Made by a program: the position numbers and the translations under genes. A stretch of DNA of 64,000 nucleotides from Todiramphus chloris collaris (Eukaryota > Chordata > Aves > Coraciiformes > Alcedinidae): positions 34,124,040-34,188,039 of the forward strand of contig JANVCC010000018.1 of the NCBI GenBank assembly GCA_025345505.1. The letters run 5' to 3'. Below, one piece after another: positions 49,660 through 62,752 of the stretch. The notes below the pieces were generated by a model, which was not told the DNA's origin, did no database searches, and worked only from the letters and a program-made list of their open reading frames with translations. Each line of letters begins with the position of its first letter. The first letter of the stretch is position 1.

Positions 49660-50352
49660 CCACTGGAAAGCAGCTCCATGGAGAAGGATCTTGGTGTCCT
49701 GGTGGACAATAAGTTATTCATGGAACAGCAACGTGCCCTTGTGACCAGGAAGGCCAATGGTCTCCTGGGGTGCAGGAAGAAGAGTGTGGCCAGCAGGTCG
49801 AGGGAGGTTCTCCTCTGCACTAGTGAGACCATACCTGGAGTATTGTGCTCAGTTCTGGGCTCCCCAGTTCAAGAGGGACAGGGAAATACTAGAGAGAGTC
49901 CAACAGAGAGCTACAACGATGATGAAGGGACTGGAACATCTCTCTTATAAGGAAAGGCTGAGAGCCCTGGGGCTGTTTAGCCTGGAAAAGAGAAGACTGA
50001 GAGGGGACCTTATGAATGTTTACAAATACCTGCAGGGTGGGTGTCAAGTGGAAGGGGCCAGTCTCTTTTCAGTTTTGCCCTGTGATAGGACAAGAGGTAG
50101 CCAGATGAAACACAGGAAGTTTCACCTCAACATGAGGAAAACTTCTTCACTGTGAGAGTGACAGAGCCTGGAACAGGCTGCCCAGAGAGGCTGTGGAGTC
50201 TCCTTCTCTAGGGACTTCCAAGACCCACCTGGATGTGTTCCTGTGTGGCCTGCCCTGGGTGTTCCTGTGCTGGCAGTGGGGTTGGACTCAATGATCTCCA
50301 GAGGTCCCTTCCAACCCCTACCATTCTATGATTCCATGACTGATTCTATGAT
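49660..50352 (+). mobile_element. CR1 LINE 3' fragment
   Basis: Begins in the ORF2 C-terminal region with SSSMEKDLGVLVDNKL (49,670 onward), then a frame change near 49,820 leads to [20 protein letters not shown] and [20 protein letters not shown]. The 3' UTR has 'ggttggactcaatgatctcc' and ends with repeated 'attc(t/c)atga' units at 50,352. It belongs to the VYKYLQGG-type subfamily, closer to the 37.5 kb host copy than to the nested copy. Two overlapping frames (49,624-49,950 and 49,757-50,155) mark a frameshift, so it is non-functional. Confidence 0.9.
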
Positions 50353-50931
50353 ATGTTTACAAACAATGAACAACAATGTTAACTCTGTTGAGACCTGAAT
50401 TTATTAGTTGAAATAACCATAAAGCTTTGGAGAAATTAGAGTGGGGATTCAGAAAGGATGATGAAAGACTATTTTGATGCGTACCAGTCAAAATATTTCT
50501 GAAGATCAGAAATATAGGCATTTTCTTTAGACAACAAAACAGATAAAGAAAAATTAACATTTGTAAGTTTTAACACTAAAGCATTCCCACAAATGCTTAA
50601 GATTCTGGCTAACCCAAGAGAGAATTTCACTGAAAAGATATGAATTTTTTTTTTATATTTGCAAATGTTTTTACTAATATTTAATTAAATAGCTAATAAT
50701 AAGAATTTTTAATCTTTTACAATACACAGTGGATTATTTTATTTTCTTACATATTTTGCATATTTACAGAAGAATCTGGCTCCATTTATGTATTTAAACA
50801 ACTGTCAACTTCAACCTACATTATGTCCCACCATAATGGTCACAGTATTTCATGAGCAGATCTATTTTATTTGCAGTTATTTATTCTCTTTTCTTGCTTT
50901 GCTTTTATAAACACTTTGTTCTCTCTCGGTG

Positions 50932-50985
50932 AAAAAAAAAAAAAAAGAAAGAAAAAAGGAATAAAAGGAAAAAAAGGTAGAGAAA
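50932..50985 (+). repeat. A/G-rich low-complexity tract
   Basis: A-run followed by 'gaaagaaaaaagg' type purine repeats, with one 't' interruption. Confidence 0.85.
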
Positions 50986-53051
50986 CAAAAGTCTATCTCT
51001 CAAGTGATGTTCATTACCAAAACAAATCATGTGTGTCTTCCTAGAGATGTTTCCATTTGGAATACTAATTTCTTGAGAATTTTTGTTTGCAATGAACAAA
51101 AAATGTAGCACTTGAATGAAAAGTAATACTATTTCTACCAAAATTGAGCACAAAATCATAAATTAATTCAAGAACCAAGTCTAAATTTTCAAAAGCATCT
51201 CAAGATTAACCACCATAGTAGCCCAAATTTATTTTCTAATTAAATTTAGAAGCTTAAATGTCATTGACTGTCAAGGAGATTGAGGGTCCAGTACAAAGAT
51301 TTTAGTCCTTAAAAATGCAGTATTATGGAAAGCCCCACTATGTAACCACACATATTTTTAGAAGCCAAATAACTTTAAGAATCCAGCTGCTATTAAAAAA
51401 TCTCCTTTGAAAATGTGAGAAAAATTAATTCAGACCAACTCAGTAACCAAGCTGTCTGAACAAATTAGGTGTCAGTTTTTCACCTCTATGGCGGTAAATA
51501 TAGGGTACCTTTCATTTTGAAATGCTTTCCTTCTTCATGAAGGACACAACTACACTCTGTTCTTTATAGTGATGTAATGAAAAAATTGAAATTATTTCTG
51601 TATGTACTCCGATGAATAAATGTTGAGCTAGATTTCTAAAGATACACACTAAATCCAAGACAACTTTGTCAGTCTTTGATTTCAATGAATGTGTTAGCTG
51701 GATGCTGTTTTTAATCCAGTCTTAAGAACAGCATCTGGGAAAGCAGGAAAACATATTTGTATTCAAGCTAACTTATTGTTAGAAGAGGTGGAAGGAATAA
51801 CAGGAGATACTTAAACTATTCAGGAGGAAAACAGAGGTGCAGTTGAACTTTGAGCTGTATTCTCACTGCAAGTAATCTATGAAGTTTATTCAACTGGAAT
51901 TATTACTCTTGAATCAGAAAATCCTGTTTTGTTTTTTTTTTTTCACAGAAAAGAGAACTTATTCGGGCAGCATGATTAGAAATCTGCTTTCTCTCTTGGA
52001 TTTTTCTAGAGGAAAGCATAGTGTAGACACACCAGAATATCAGAAGGGTGCCTTTTCAAGCCAGCAGACCTACCTGCAATACTGTCTTAATGGTGAGGAG
52101 AAGGAAAGGGGAGAGAGCAAGAGAGAGCAGTAGCAACAGCTACTTCTATAGATTCCCTTGACAGGGATTTTCTAACTTTATCATCTAAAAGTCAGTTGCC
52201 TAAATGTCAGCTAGTCCCCTGGGCTCCTTTATAGTCAAAGGACAGAAAGAGGCACCTCCAGAAGGCAATTCATCTCATCCTAAAGCAGATATCTAAGACA
52301 GGTTCAATGAATCACTATCTCATTTTGTTCTTATCCTATGGCTATGAAAGGAATGTGTCAAGTAATTTTTAGATGCCTGAAATTGGTAAGATGAATCCTG
52401 CCCTAGTGTCATTTTTCACTCCACTCTGAAACTTCACTTTTAGATTTTCCTCATCTTTGTTGTTTTTGGATCTTGGCTCCCTTTTCTGCTACTGCTACCA
52501 AGCTTCATGATGCTTGACCTGACCTCACTCACTGACCCAAGCCAAAGCACACTAGAAGATCCTCTTTGCTACAGATAATCTTTGGATCAGACCTTAAGGG
52601 AAAAGTAGTACAAGGGCAAAGGCACTCATCAAAATTATTACGGAACAGCAAGTTCGTTTACTCTAGTCTCTGCAGGAAAAGTCCTCCCTTGAATCTTTAA
52701 GACAGGGTCAATGTACTGATCAGCTCACTTCAGTCCAGAAGGTTAGCAGCTTTTTGACCTCTTATCTTGTGCTGTCAAACATTACTTGAGACATTGCCTC
52801 AGAACTGCTCCATATGGTTGTTGTTCACTTCCATCTTGTAGAAAGGCCAATGAGAGGTGCAAGACTCTCTTAGAAACCTGTACTTCAAAAGTCTTTCTGC
52901 AACAATCTGATTTAAAAATGGACTTTCAGCCTGAATTCTAGAATGCCCTCTATTCTGTAATTAATAAAATTTCATTAGATTTAGGTAATATGTAAAAATG
53001 TTGTTATTTAAATGTGTCCATGCTCGTGACTCAGACAGTCACGCGATTAAG

Positions 53052-53075
53052 TTATTTATTTATTTATTTATTTAT
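53052..53075 (+). repeat. (TTTA)n microsatellite
   Basis: About six perfect 'ttat' units. Confidence 0.95.
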
Positions 53076-53720
53076 CCCCTCTTCTGACAAGAGGATCAGT
53101 TGAGCACAGGAACTGTCAACTATTTCTAGTATCACACAGCAGTATCATAAGAAAGCAATTATACCAGAGGTTGCATTCAGTGACAACGTATGGAAATTTT
53201 TCTCTAATTTTCCACCTGAAGATTAACGGCAAAGATTTCTTTCTGAAATAAAAACCAGTTTGTGTTCTGCTTCAAAATAGCTTGTATCTTTCAGAAGTGT
53301 GGGGAAGAGGAGCCAGAAGATAAAACAATCTGGAAAAAGTGCTATCACTAAACAGAAGCTGTCAATCATGGTATTGCACTGAACATCACAGAAATGGCAA
53401 AAAATTGGATCCTGACTTGAGAACATCCATTCTCCCTCCAAACATGAGAAAATGAAAGCTGTTATACAGACATTTTACTGATTTCCTTATATTAACAGAA
53501 TTCTCATTGGAAGGCAGCTTTTATCAGAACAGGAATCTGAAATCTGAAAGCTTGTTCTTAATTATGATCAAAAGCAGCCCGCATCTGAAGTGAATGGATA
53601 AAGATGAGTAAACAATGAAATCCTCAGAAACTATGGAAGCGTACTTGTGAGCTTCCAACTCTGCAGATTCAAAAGGCTAAGAACAGGAATGAAAAGCACC
53701 ATTGCCCTGAAATTTGCACC

Positions 53721-53773
53721 AAAAAAAAAAAAAAACCCATCTAAATAATAACAATAATAATAATAATAAAAAT
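53721..53773 (+). repeat. A-run and (TAA)n microsatellite
   Basis: An A15 run, eight bases of unique sequence, then 'aataataacaataataataa' type repeats. Confidence 0.9.
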
Positions 53774-54228
53774 TGTGTAGAAAACCCATCAACAGTTTAA
53801 CATAATTACTAAGCAGACTGAAGGAAAACAATTCACACTTTTAGTTCAGGTATATCTGCCAATGCATATGCTCCAACTACCTATATGAGTCTATGTGATT
53901 CAAACACACCATGGTGAACTTTATTAAATCAAACTTTGATGGGTTTTTTTATATAATTGAATGAAAAAACAGGGATGTTTATCAGTTTCTCATCAGAATT
54001 AATAGGATACAGCCACAGTAAAATGTACCAGTATTGTAATTTCATTATTATGCAGTGCCACGCGTTGAGTATTATAATGTTAAATACCATAAATATTCAA
54101 AACTCTCAGTTCAACATGGAATTTAACACCAAACAAATAATATTAGCAGAAGGAATACAAAGCAGTAAGTTACTTGAAAAGCTACTCCGTCTTTCTTACA
54201 AATGCAGAGTAAAAGAGTGATTTAACTC

Positions 54229-54336
54229 ACAGAATCACAGAATGGTAGGGCTTGGAAGGGACTGCTGGAGGTCATCTAGTCTAACCCCTGTGCCAAAACA
54301 GGTTCATTTAGAGCAGGCTGTGCAGGATCGTGTCCA
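54229..54336 (-). mobile_element. CR1 3'-end fragment, antisense
   Basis: Reads 'agaatcacagaatggtaggg' and 'tggaggtcatctagtctaac', the reverse complement of a CR1 3' end, with the 3' terminal repeats at the left. About 110 bases, severely 5'-truncated, followed by 'ttagagcaggctgtgcagga' typical of the ORF2/3' UTR junction region. Confidence 0.85.
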
Positions 54337-57192
54337 CACATATACTTCACAAGTAATCCATACATTCTCTTTCTTAGCAATGATGAAATTGGAGAAATCC
54401 TACTGGAATTAGTCTCCAGAAATACAGCCTTCTTTTTTGCTCCAAGCTGGAGCTTGTCATATAGTTATCACAAACAGTAGTTATATTCGTGTTCAAAACT
54501 CATTTCTCTGGTCCAGAACAGGCAGCCGTGTGTCACCAGGTCATAACCTTGGACTGAAAGGTTACAAGAAGACCTTAGAGGCTTGGTGCCAGTAAAGCAT
54601 GCAACAAAACTTTCCCCAGGGCTCACCAGCTCTGCCCTCCTCGGGCCAAGTACAGCCCCTGGGCTTTGGCGAGATCTGCCACCATGGGTCTAGGTCCACA
54701 ATAACGTGTCCTCCACACTGGAGTTTAGCAGTGGACGATCTGAATAACCTCTTGTTCACATTGCCTATGCTTCGCTAGGAAAGCTGTAAAGTTGTGCGTG
54801 CATTGCTGATGTGGTTGTTCTGAGCTACCTCATTCCTATCAGCACATGATGCCATATTTAATATGCCTCTAAATTTGGAGTAATTTTCATACAGCACAGA
54901 TAGAAAAGTATAAAGTATGAGCAGTGAATTTCAAGTGCTTTCACACAGATGGCAATGCAGTGTGAAATACCATTCCATTTTCCCACACGCAGATAAGAAA
55001 GTATAATTGTCAAATAAACTGCAGATTTTCCTCTGAGGAAAAAGAAAAATGCAAAAAAAGTTATAAACCAGTGCCAAATGGAGCTCTGCAACCTCCATTT
55101 TGTCACTTGTTATACAGACACGATTACTGCGAGCCAGTGGGTTGATTCACTGGAGTGTGTCGCTCCAAACCACTGTATTTTGCAATCTCCTACTGCCATC
55201 TTATGCCATTTCTTGTCACTGCACAACCCATGACATAATAAAAATTGACCAAGAAATGCTTTCTCACACATATCATTTCCTTCCGTAAGTGTTTGTCATC
55301 CTATCAGTTCATTATCATCTGGACCTCTTTTCTGCACCCCCAGTTCCACAAGAAAATATTGAACACTGAATTCTCTTTGAAGTTGATGAGAACTGAGAGC
55401 CCCCAGCACCTTTGAGGATCATGTTAGAAAGGCTAATAACAACTTCCCCCCTTCAAAACTACTCATCAGTTGCTCATTCCTTTTCAGACAGGTGGTCTGA
55501 TTCTCATTTGCACTGATTGACTCCATGTTTCCCACTCTACTACTGTGCAGGGACTACAAAGTACATGAAGATACGCCTGTAGATTTCCTTCTGTAAAACA
55601 GATACCTCTAGACAGTAAAAACAGATTCACAAAAACAGCATACACTATCCACACAAAAATAATTTGCAAAAAATTGCTGATTTAAACTGCAGTAAATGAC
55701 AGACCACCAAAATGAGTGAGGCATGAGAAAAAAACCACAGTGAACTATAGTGAGCTTTACTTTTAAAAAAAGTTGGTGTTTTTCCCTCAAAAAACTCCTA
55801 TAAATGACATTTTTAACTTTTATGAGTGTCGACTTTCTTGAATTCCACATAAAATTTCAAGTTTATGGGTAAAAGAACACTGCTGGGTAACCTACCAGCA
55901 AAGCATGAAAATTCAACCTAAACTCTAAGAGTTAAAGTGAGTTTTCTCCTTTTCTGGTCCCACCAACTCTAAAAAATTTTCCACTAGCCAAGATATTCCC
56001 CAGCACTATCTGCAAAAAACAACCCATTTTAATTCTGCTCTACACATTGGTGATTAGAGTTTAGTAAAGGAATTATCTTATGGTTGATATATTAGAGCAA
56101 ATAGATTCATTTCTCTCCTGTTCTCTTCTCCCACTCAGTTTTGGTTTTCTTCTTCTTGTTGTTGTGCTGATGACAATTAAAATAGAGCTCAGCTTTACAA
56201 TACTGACAACATGAACAAACCTTCACAGCAAATTCTGCAATCACATTTTATGCCACATAAACTCTGTTTTCATGAAATGCATTGACTTCAAGTGTTCCCA
56301 GTTACTGTAATCCCAAAGCACAATGCTGTAAGACAACACACATTTGTATTGGTTTTGCAATACGTGCTACAATAACTCCTTTTAAACACACTTCAGTGAT
56401 CACTCTCAATGACAACGGAATCAAATGAGAGCTGCAATATATTTCCTGGTTTGGCTTTTCCTAACGCTGGAGCAATTCCTGCATCTCACTGAATAATACA
56501 TTCACAGGACAATCAACTAATGCAGTAGGACACTACCATCTGAAAGCAAAATCATCTTCTTCTGTGCTCAGTTTCCCGAGAGACTAGTATTCCTCCAAAA
56601 AAAAAAAAAAAGATGAATTGATGTGATGTTCTCCACTCATTATTTGGCCTTTGTCACAACCTTCTGCTCTGTGGCATACTCCAGCGTGAGGGAATCTGAA
56701 CAGCTACAAGTCAACGCTTTCTGCTTCCTTGCAAGGAGAAAGAGCACAAGAGTCTAACCTTGAAAACTTCCAGAACATGCCAGATTGCTATAAACAGAAC
56801 CATATGGTTAATCTTGCAATTATCTATTTCCTTAATATGTATATAACTCCCTGTGGTCTGTATTTTCAAACATAAGAGACCTGATTCACCAGTTCAGGTG
56901 CAAAATGGGGCTCCTACTGTAAAAAGGGATATTAGAGCCATAGTCAAGGTCATTAAAAATACTGGTTCTTCCCCCCTCCCCCAAAACTAAACCTAGTTAA
57001 TTAAAGGTCTTATTACAAAAAGAGAAAGAGTAAATATGGAGAAAAGTATCGTGGATTAATAAGGCCAACCTATTTCTCACTGATAACACCGGACTCCTGA
57101 AGACAGCAGGGAAATACAGTTAGCAGATATGAAGTTCAGCTATTATTAAAAACATTAGCAACAAAATTGAAATTTTTTTTAACAAAATGTAG
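54337..57192. other. Unique sequence, no gene recognised
   Basis: No coding region or RNA gene recognised. A15-type run at about 56,598-56,611. Confidence 0.55.
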
Positions 57193-57597
57193 TATCATAG
57201 AATGTTCTGGGTTGGATGGGACCTTTAAAGTCATCTAGTCCAACACTCCCCCTGCAGAGAGCAGGGACTAGATCAGGTTCAACTAGATCAGGTTGCTCGC
57301 AGCCCTGTCCAACCTGACATTGAATGTTTCCACGGATGGGGCACCTATCTCCTCTCTGGGTAACCTGTGCCAGTTTTTCACCAACCCCACTGTAAAAAAT
57401 TTCTTCTCTATATCTAGTTTAAATTCACCCTCCTTTAGTTTAAAACCACTATCCCTTGCTCTACTGCTACATGCCCTGATAAAAAGTCTGTCCCCATCTT
57501 CTTGTAAGACCCCTTGAAGAACTGAAAAGCCACAACAAAGTTTGCCCCATGGAGCCTTCTCTTCCTCAGGCTGAACAACACCAGCTCCTTCAGCCTG
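57193..57597 (-). mobile_element. CR1 3' fragment, antisense
   Basis: Starts with 'atcatagaatgttctgggtt' and 'tcatctagtccaacactcc' (reverse complement of the CR1 3' end) and continues through the reverse complement of the ORF2 C-terminal region to 'gctgaacaacaccagctcc', the complement of the ELGLFSL-type segment. A 12-base direct duplication 'ctagatcaggtt' occurs within it near 57,267-57,291. The 74-codon + frame is a shadow. Confidence 0.88.
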
Positions 57598-57907
57598 ATG
57601 TGCTACATATGATACATTTTTTTCGTGCTGAGGAGACAGAGATTATTCAGAGGGGAATTCAACTTCAGGTTAGGTCCATAGACATTGTAGTATAGAGACC
57701 TACAATAAAACAACTTGCGAGCTTAATGTCAATACCAAGCAAATACATACTCTAAGCTAAAGATGATGCGTTTGTAAAGCTGAAGTGTATTCTACACATG
57801 CCTAGGCATGCATAAAGTGTCTATGGAAACTTTAGGTAAAAAACAGTTCCGTTGTAAAGAGAGACACAAAGTCTCTCTATTGTACTTTAAAAAATACAGT
57901 TTGTTTG

Positions 57908-57962
57908 GGGAAAAGAAAAAAAAAAAGGAAGGAAAAAAAAAATTTTAAAAAAAGGAAAAAAA
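57908..57962 (+). repeat. A-rich low-complexity tract
   Basis: A-runs with 'gg' and 'tttt' interruptions. Confidence 0.85.
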
Positions 57963-59063
57963 CACCCAAGTCTTTTTCTGTGTATCTGTCAAGGCTTTTG
58001 AATTGATCTTGATTATTTGTTATTTAATGTGTTCAGAAATGTTAGCCCCTCAGGGTTACTAACTACAATACCAGTCTACTACACAGCTACTTCACAACTG
58101 TTTAAAAGTTTCTTTACATATCAGCCACCTCTACTTCTGAATTAATTTCATGCTTGATAGCAATATTGTTAGTCTCCAGATTCATAGTCCAAGCATGTTC
58201 ACAAACATTCTCTTGAGATAACAGACCTCTCTACCTTGCTAGAACTATCGCCCTGATACCATCTGCTCTCTCAGCTCTTCTTCTGTCATCCCTTTTTCTG
58301 GCAGTCACTATGCATTGTCCTACTGTTTCTGCAGGTCTTATCTGTTCCATTTTCTCTTTCTGGAGCTTAGCCATTTTCGATTAGGGAGCCTCCAGAGCTC
58401 TTCAACAGCATTTTTATAGGCAAATTTTCCTGTGAACATCTTCTCTTGGCTGATCTTTGAACTATGATTTGGATTTTCTCCTGCTATATCACATTTCCAC
58501 TAACCCAGCTGCTGTTGCAATGGCTATTCTAAAAGTATTTCAAACATTCCTAAAATCCTTGAGATTTCATTTCTTTAAATCTCAGTTACTAAGTGATCTA
58601 TATTGTGTTTAGTTACTCATTCCAAAGTCACATTACACTACTTTTTTTATTTCAAATTCTAGAAAAATCTTCTCTACTAAAGAAAAATAAGATCAGGGTA
58701 CACAGTTCCCAACTCTTCCACCTGTTGGCAGTTGCACAGTTTGAGGACCAGTCAGCCCCAGGACAGGTAATTGCTGTAACAAGCAATTGTAATTGGGAGC
58801 AACCACACTGTTGTGCCAAGACTCTGCTCTGAACTCAGGAACATAAAGATGCCTTAGACACCCTTTCACAACAGGAACATCACCTCTTCATTTGTGTCAT
58901 ATAGGGTGGCACTTGGGGGAGGTGTTCAGGACAGAGGCCGTGGTCCCTTGCAGAAAGCCTATGGGTTCACGGAGAAAAGCTTTTGGTCGCAGGCACCTAA
59001 CTTCCCCTTGCATGTAGAAACCATGATGAACTGTCTTTTCTGCCAAATAAAAAACCTCTAAAA

Positions 59064-59230
59064 ATAGATTTTAAAAAACCCCAAAAATGAAAACAACAAA
59101 AAACCACGCACACCAACAACAACAAAAAGAACAAACAAACAGAAAAAAAACAAACCACAAAAAAACCCCAAAAACCACCAATAAAATCCAAACAAACAAA
59201 AAAAAAACCAAAACCAAAACCCACCACACA
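59064..59230 (+). repeat. A/C-only low-complexity block
   Basis: About 165 bases composed almost wholly of A and C in changing 'caaa', 'ccaaaa' and 'aacaac' units, with only a few T or G bases. It is not a clean microsatellite. Confidence 0.85.
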
Positions 59231-61984
59231 TTCAGGAAGATGAATATTAGGCAGTGAACACTGGTATTCTCGCTCTACGGGGTTTCACTCCAAACTGCAC
59301 CATTGGGTATAGTCTGGGTGCTATTCTAAGTCTTTAATACTAGGCTTATCTTTCCACAGGGAACAGGGTTACTTTTTCTAGGGAAACCTTTTCTGAGCAA
59401 GAACATGAAGAAGATAGTGGTAACACACTACACTTAGTCCTACAAGGAATTCCAGAAATGTGTGGGAAATCTCTAAAAGGCAGAGAAGAAGGTGAAAAAC
59501 ACATCAGTTGGGCTGAGCAGAGTGACCTGGGAAAAGGAGGGAACCAAATCCCACAGGATACAGCCAAAACCCAGGGTGTCCAAAGGTGAGAATCTGAACT
59601 GTTATCGTGGAAAATCTAAGGGGTGACAACTCAGACCATACCCACAAGCAAATAATAAGGTCCAAGAACTGAGCCCCCAAAATAAATCTTTTTGGGATAA
59701 AAACTCCTTTCCTCTGCATTTTGAAGCTGGAACACAGGTTTCTGTTATCAGTTGTGAGAGAGGGACATCAAAGAAATGGTGCAGTTAATGGGAACCTTGT
59801 CTGTAATTATGTAAGGAGGAGACTCGTGGAAAGAGAGAGATTACAGTCTCTTAAAGCAGTGTTTCTTCATTGCTTCTGATTACAATGAAGTGCTGAGTCA
59901 GTGCATTCCTTGAATCTCCTGACAACAACAAAAAGAAAGGATATAAGCAGACAAGAGACAGTGAGGACAGCTAAGGCGATGGAAGTGAAAATACCTCTAA
60001 TATAAGAGGGTCTTTTTAAGTGGGTAGCCTGAAATCTGCCAAGGATTGCTTGGAAAAGAATAGCCTTGTTCATTTCTAGACACTTTTAATCTGCATTTTC
60101 TGTTCATCTAGGTGGCATATAATTTCATGTATTTTTTTAGCAATCGGAATATTTAATCAATACCTGCCCAAGAACAGCAAGAGATTCTCTCTAACATGAA
60201 ATCTTTCCGTCAAGATAACAGTCTTCTAAAAGTTCAGTCAGCTCACTTGTAAACTTCTGAAAGTTGTATGGCCTCTTACAGAGGTCACAATGCAGGGATT
60301 TCTTTTGGTCTTAAAATCCAGCATTCCATAATTCTCCCCAGCTGGACATTGCCTCCACAAAGCTGCTTTACAGTATTCCTGCTGAACGTGTAATTGCCAT
60401 AACTGACAGATTCCCAGGTCAAATTACAGAGGTATATTGGCTTCCTAAAAAGGAGTCTTCGTGGGCAGTTAACGTTAAGATGTTTAGTTTAGTGCTTATA
60501 TATGAGAAGTAGACATGTATGTTCATTCACAGTTACTGTGAACATCTAAAAAAAAATACAGAAGTATAGACCGGAGAAAATGTGTATTATCTCCTTCATA
60601 ACTCATGAAAGCTCAGGTGACATTTTAAATAACAGCACACAAAGACTTAGTATTAAAATGGTTAAGCGTGTAAATTTTAACTAAGAGTTGCTTATAATAT
60701 CTTAAATTATCTTGACTATCAGATTCTGCAGGGTTACTATCTTTAACTTATGAATTTATAAACTCTAATGAATTTTTTTAAATATTTCTTCTTTTCACAC
60801 ATTATTTTTTGGCAAAGATTTATGGCTTACAGAGAATAATTCCAGGCCATTTCCTCACGACTGCAATACTGAAGACCACTTCAAGGAGTCGTTTAGACTT
60901 TCTGTAATGTCCATACCCTTGAACAGAGACTGTGACTTCACTTCTAGGTGCTAAGCACAGAACATGAGATATTTCAGTGACATCTATCACAGATTTCAAT
61001 CTTATTTCTACTAGTTTTAACCTAACTCACTCTCTGACAGCATTACTAATATCAGTATGTTCCATGATTTAAGTGCTTCACTTAGTTGTGACTGCAGACA
61101 ACCACAGTCTCTTAACTGATTTCAGTAGCAACTGCATTAAGTTCTTTAAACTTTTACAGAAATAGTCAGTAACGACGTTCTGATGTTGGTGGACTTTTTT
61201 TGTACCGTGGGCTTTCGACCAATAGACTAAATCAACATCAACAGCTAGCTCCAGCCAGAGAACAATTTAATTGCTCACAGTATATGTTAAAGTTGACTTA
61301 GAAAAACAGAGTAAAGAAATCTCTACTTTTATTAACCAGACCAGTTTAAAGCTAGAAAAAATAAGATCACATCTGAGCCCAGCCTGAGTCAGTGGTTTTG
61401 TATGCAGTTACCTTTAAAATCAATTTATCTTGTCAAATCACTATTTAGGAGGAAGCCTGGGAGGAAAAGAAATGACAGATGTCTTTTCTGAATCTGTGAG
61501 ATGCTGAGCTTTTTAAAGGAAAGTAAAAATGTGACAAATTCATTCATATTTTCCAACAATACTGCCACTTCCCACACTTGGGCTACAAATTCTACTCACA
61601 GGAGCGTCTCTTGCAGCAAGTGACATCTAGAGCAGAGACTGACTGCAATGTCAGGGTGAGAAGACTGGAGGGAGGTATTTCTCTTTCTCTGTAGACCTCT
61701 GTAGGTTATTAAAGGGAAAACTTTTGGTTTGCTTTAAAATTCCCACCAGCTCACCAGGGTGAGCTCTGTGAGCCCTAGCATGTTCCCCTCAAGCCTCAGC
61801 AAGTTTTGGTTATTCTCATTAGTCCATGAGGGGAAAAAAAGCCTCCTGAGGACACACATTTCCTTAAAATGGAAGATTTCACACAGAAATCATCTGAATT
61901 CTACATTGACTCCAGCTTATCCAGTAAATTTTGATCTTGGAAATAAAACACCAGCAGGGGCAGGGCTACTAATTTTGTTCTTTC

Positions 61985-62752
61985 TTCCATGCATGCATCT
62001 GGGTCGGAGCAATCCCAAGCACCAACACAGTCTGGGCAGTGACTGGCTTGAGAGCAGCCCTGAAGAAAGGGACTTGGGAGTGCTGGTGGATGAGAAGCTC
62101 AACATGAGCCATCAGTGTGCTCTTGCAGCCCAGAAAGCCAGTCGTGTCCTGGGCTGCATCAAGAGAAGAGTGGCCAGCAGGTTGAGGGAGGTGATTCTCC
62201 GCCTCTACTCCACTCTCATGAGACCTTACCTAGAGTACTGCGTCCAGTTCTGGAGTCCCTATTACAGGAGGGATATGGACGTGCTGGAACGTGTCCAGAG
62301 AAGGGCCACGAGGATGATCAGAGGGCTGGAGCACCTCTCCTATGGGGACAGACGGAGAGATTTGGGGTTGTTCAGTCTGGAAAAGAGAAGGCTCCAGGGA
62401 GACCTTATTGTGGCCTTCCAGTATCTGAAGGGGCCTACAGGAAAGCTGGGGAGGGACTTTTTAGGCTGTTGGGCAGTGATAGGACTGGAGGGAATGGATT
62501 AAAACTAGAGATAGGTCAATTCAGGGTAGACATTAGGAAGAATTTCTTCCCCATGAGGGTGGTGAGACACTGGAACAGGTTGCCCAGAGAGGTGGTGGAA
62601 GCCCATCCTTGGAAGTTTTTAAGCCCAGGCTGGATGGGGCTCTGAGCAACCTGCTCTAGTGGGAGGTGTCCCTGCCCATGGCAAGGGGGTTGGAACCAGA
62701 TGATCTTTGAGGTCCCTTCCAACCCTGACAATTCTATGATTCTATGATTCTT
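61985..62752 (+). mobile_element. CR1 LINE 3' fragment, young subfamily
   Basis: Begins at 'gcatctgggtcggagcaatc' inside the ORF2 C-terminal region, with [20 protein letters not shown], then [20 protein letters not shown] and [20 protein letters not shown]. The frame is open to 62,502, where it ends at a TAA that the nested copy shares ('gaatggattaaaactag'). The 3' UTR ends in 'ccctgacaattctatgattc' plus two more 'tatgatt' units. By eye it is about 94% identical to 39,651-40,308. It is the least decayed CR1 frame in the window, but lacks endonuclease and RT. Confidence 0.92.

Larger units (their letters stand above)
50353..54228. other. Unique sequence with simple repeats, no gene recognised
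   Basis: No coding region recognised. Contains an A/G-rich tract at about 50,932-50,985, a (TTTA)n repeat at 53,052-53,075, and an A15 run with a (TAA)n repeat at 53,721-53,773. The short + frame at 51,879-52,133 ends in a charged E/K/R-rich run and has no recognisable family. Confidence 0.55.
57598..61984. other. Unique sequence, no gene recognised
   Basis: No coding region recognised. It contains an A/G-rich tract at about 57,908-57,962 and a strongly strand-asymmetric A/C-rich block at 59,064-59,230. AT-rich sequence dominates 60,480-60,830. The first part of the 247-codon + frame starting at 61,759 is non-CR1 sequence read by chance into the CR1 that follows. Confidence 0.55.

Noticed and set aside
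61759-62502. 247-codon + frame as a single gene
   Set aside because: The first ~75 codons are unrelated sequence read through into a CR1 ORF2 C-terminal fragment, so it is a chance fusion.
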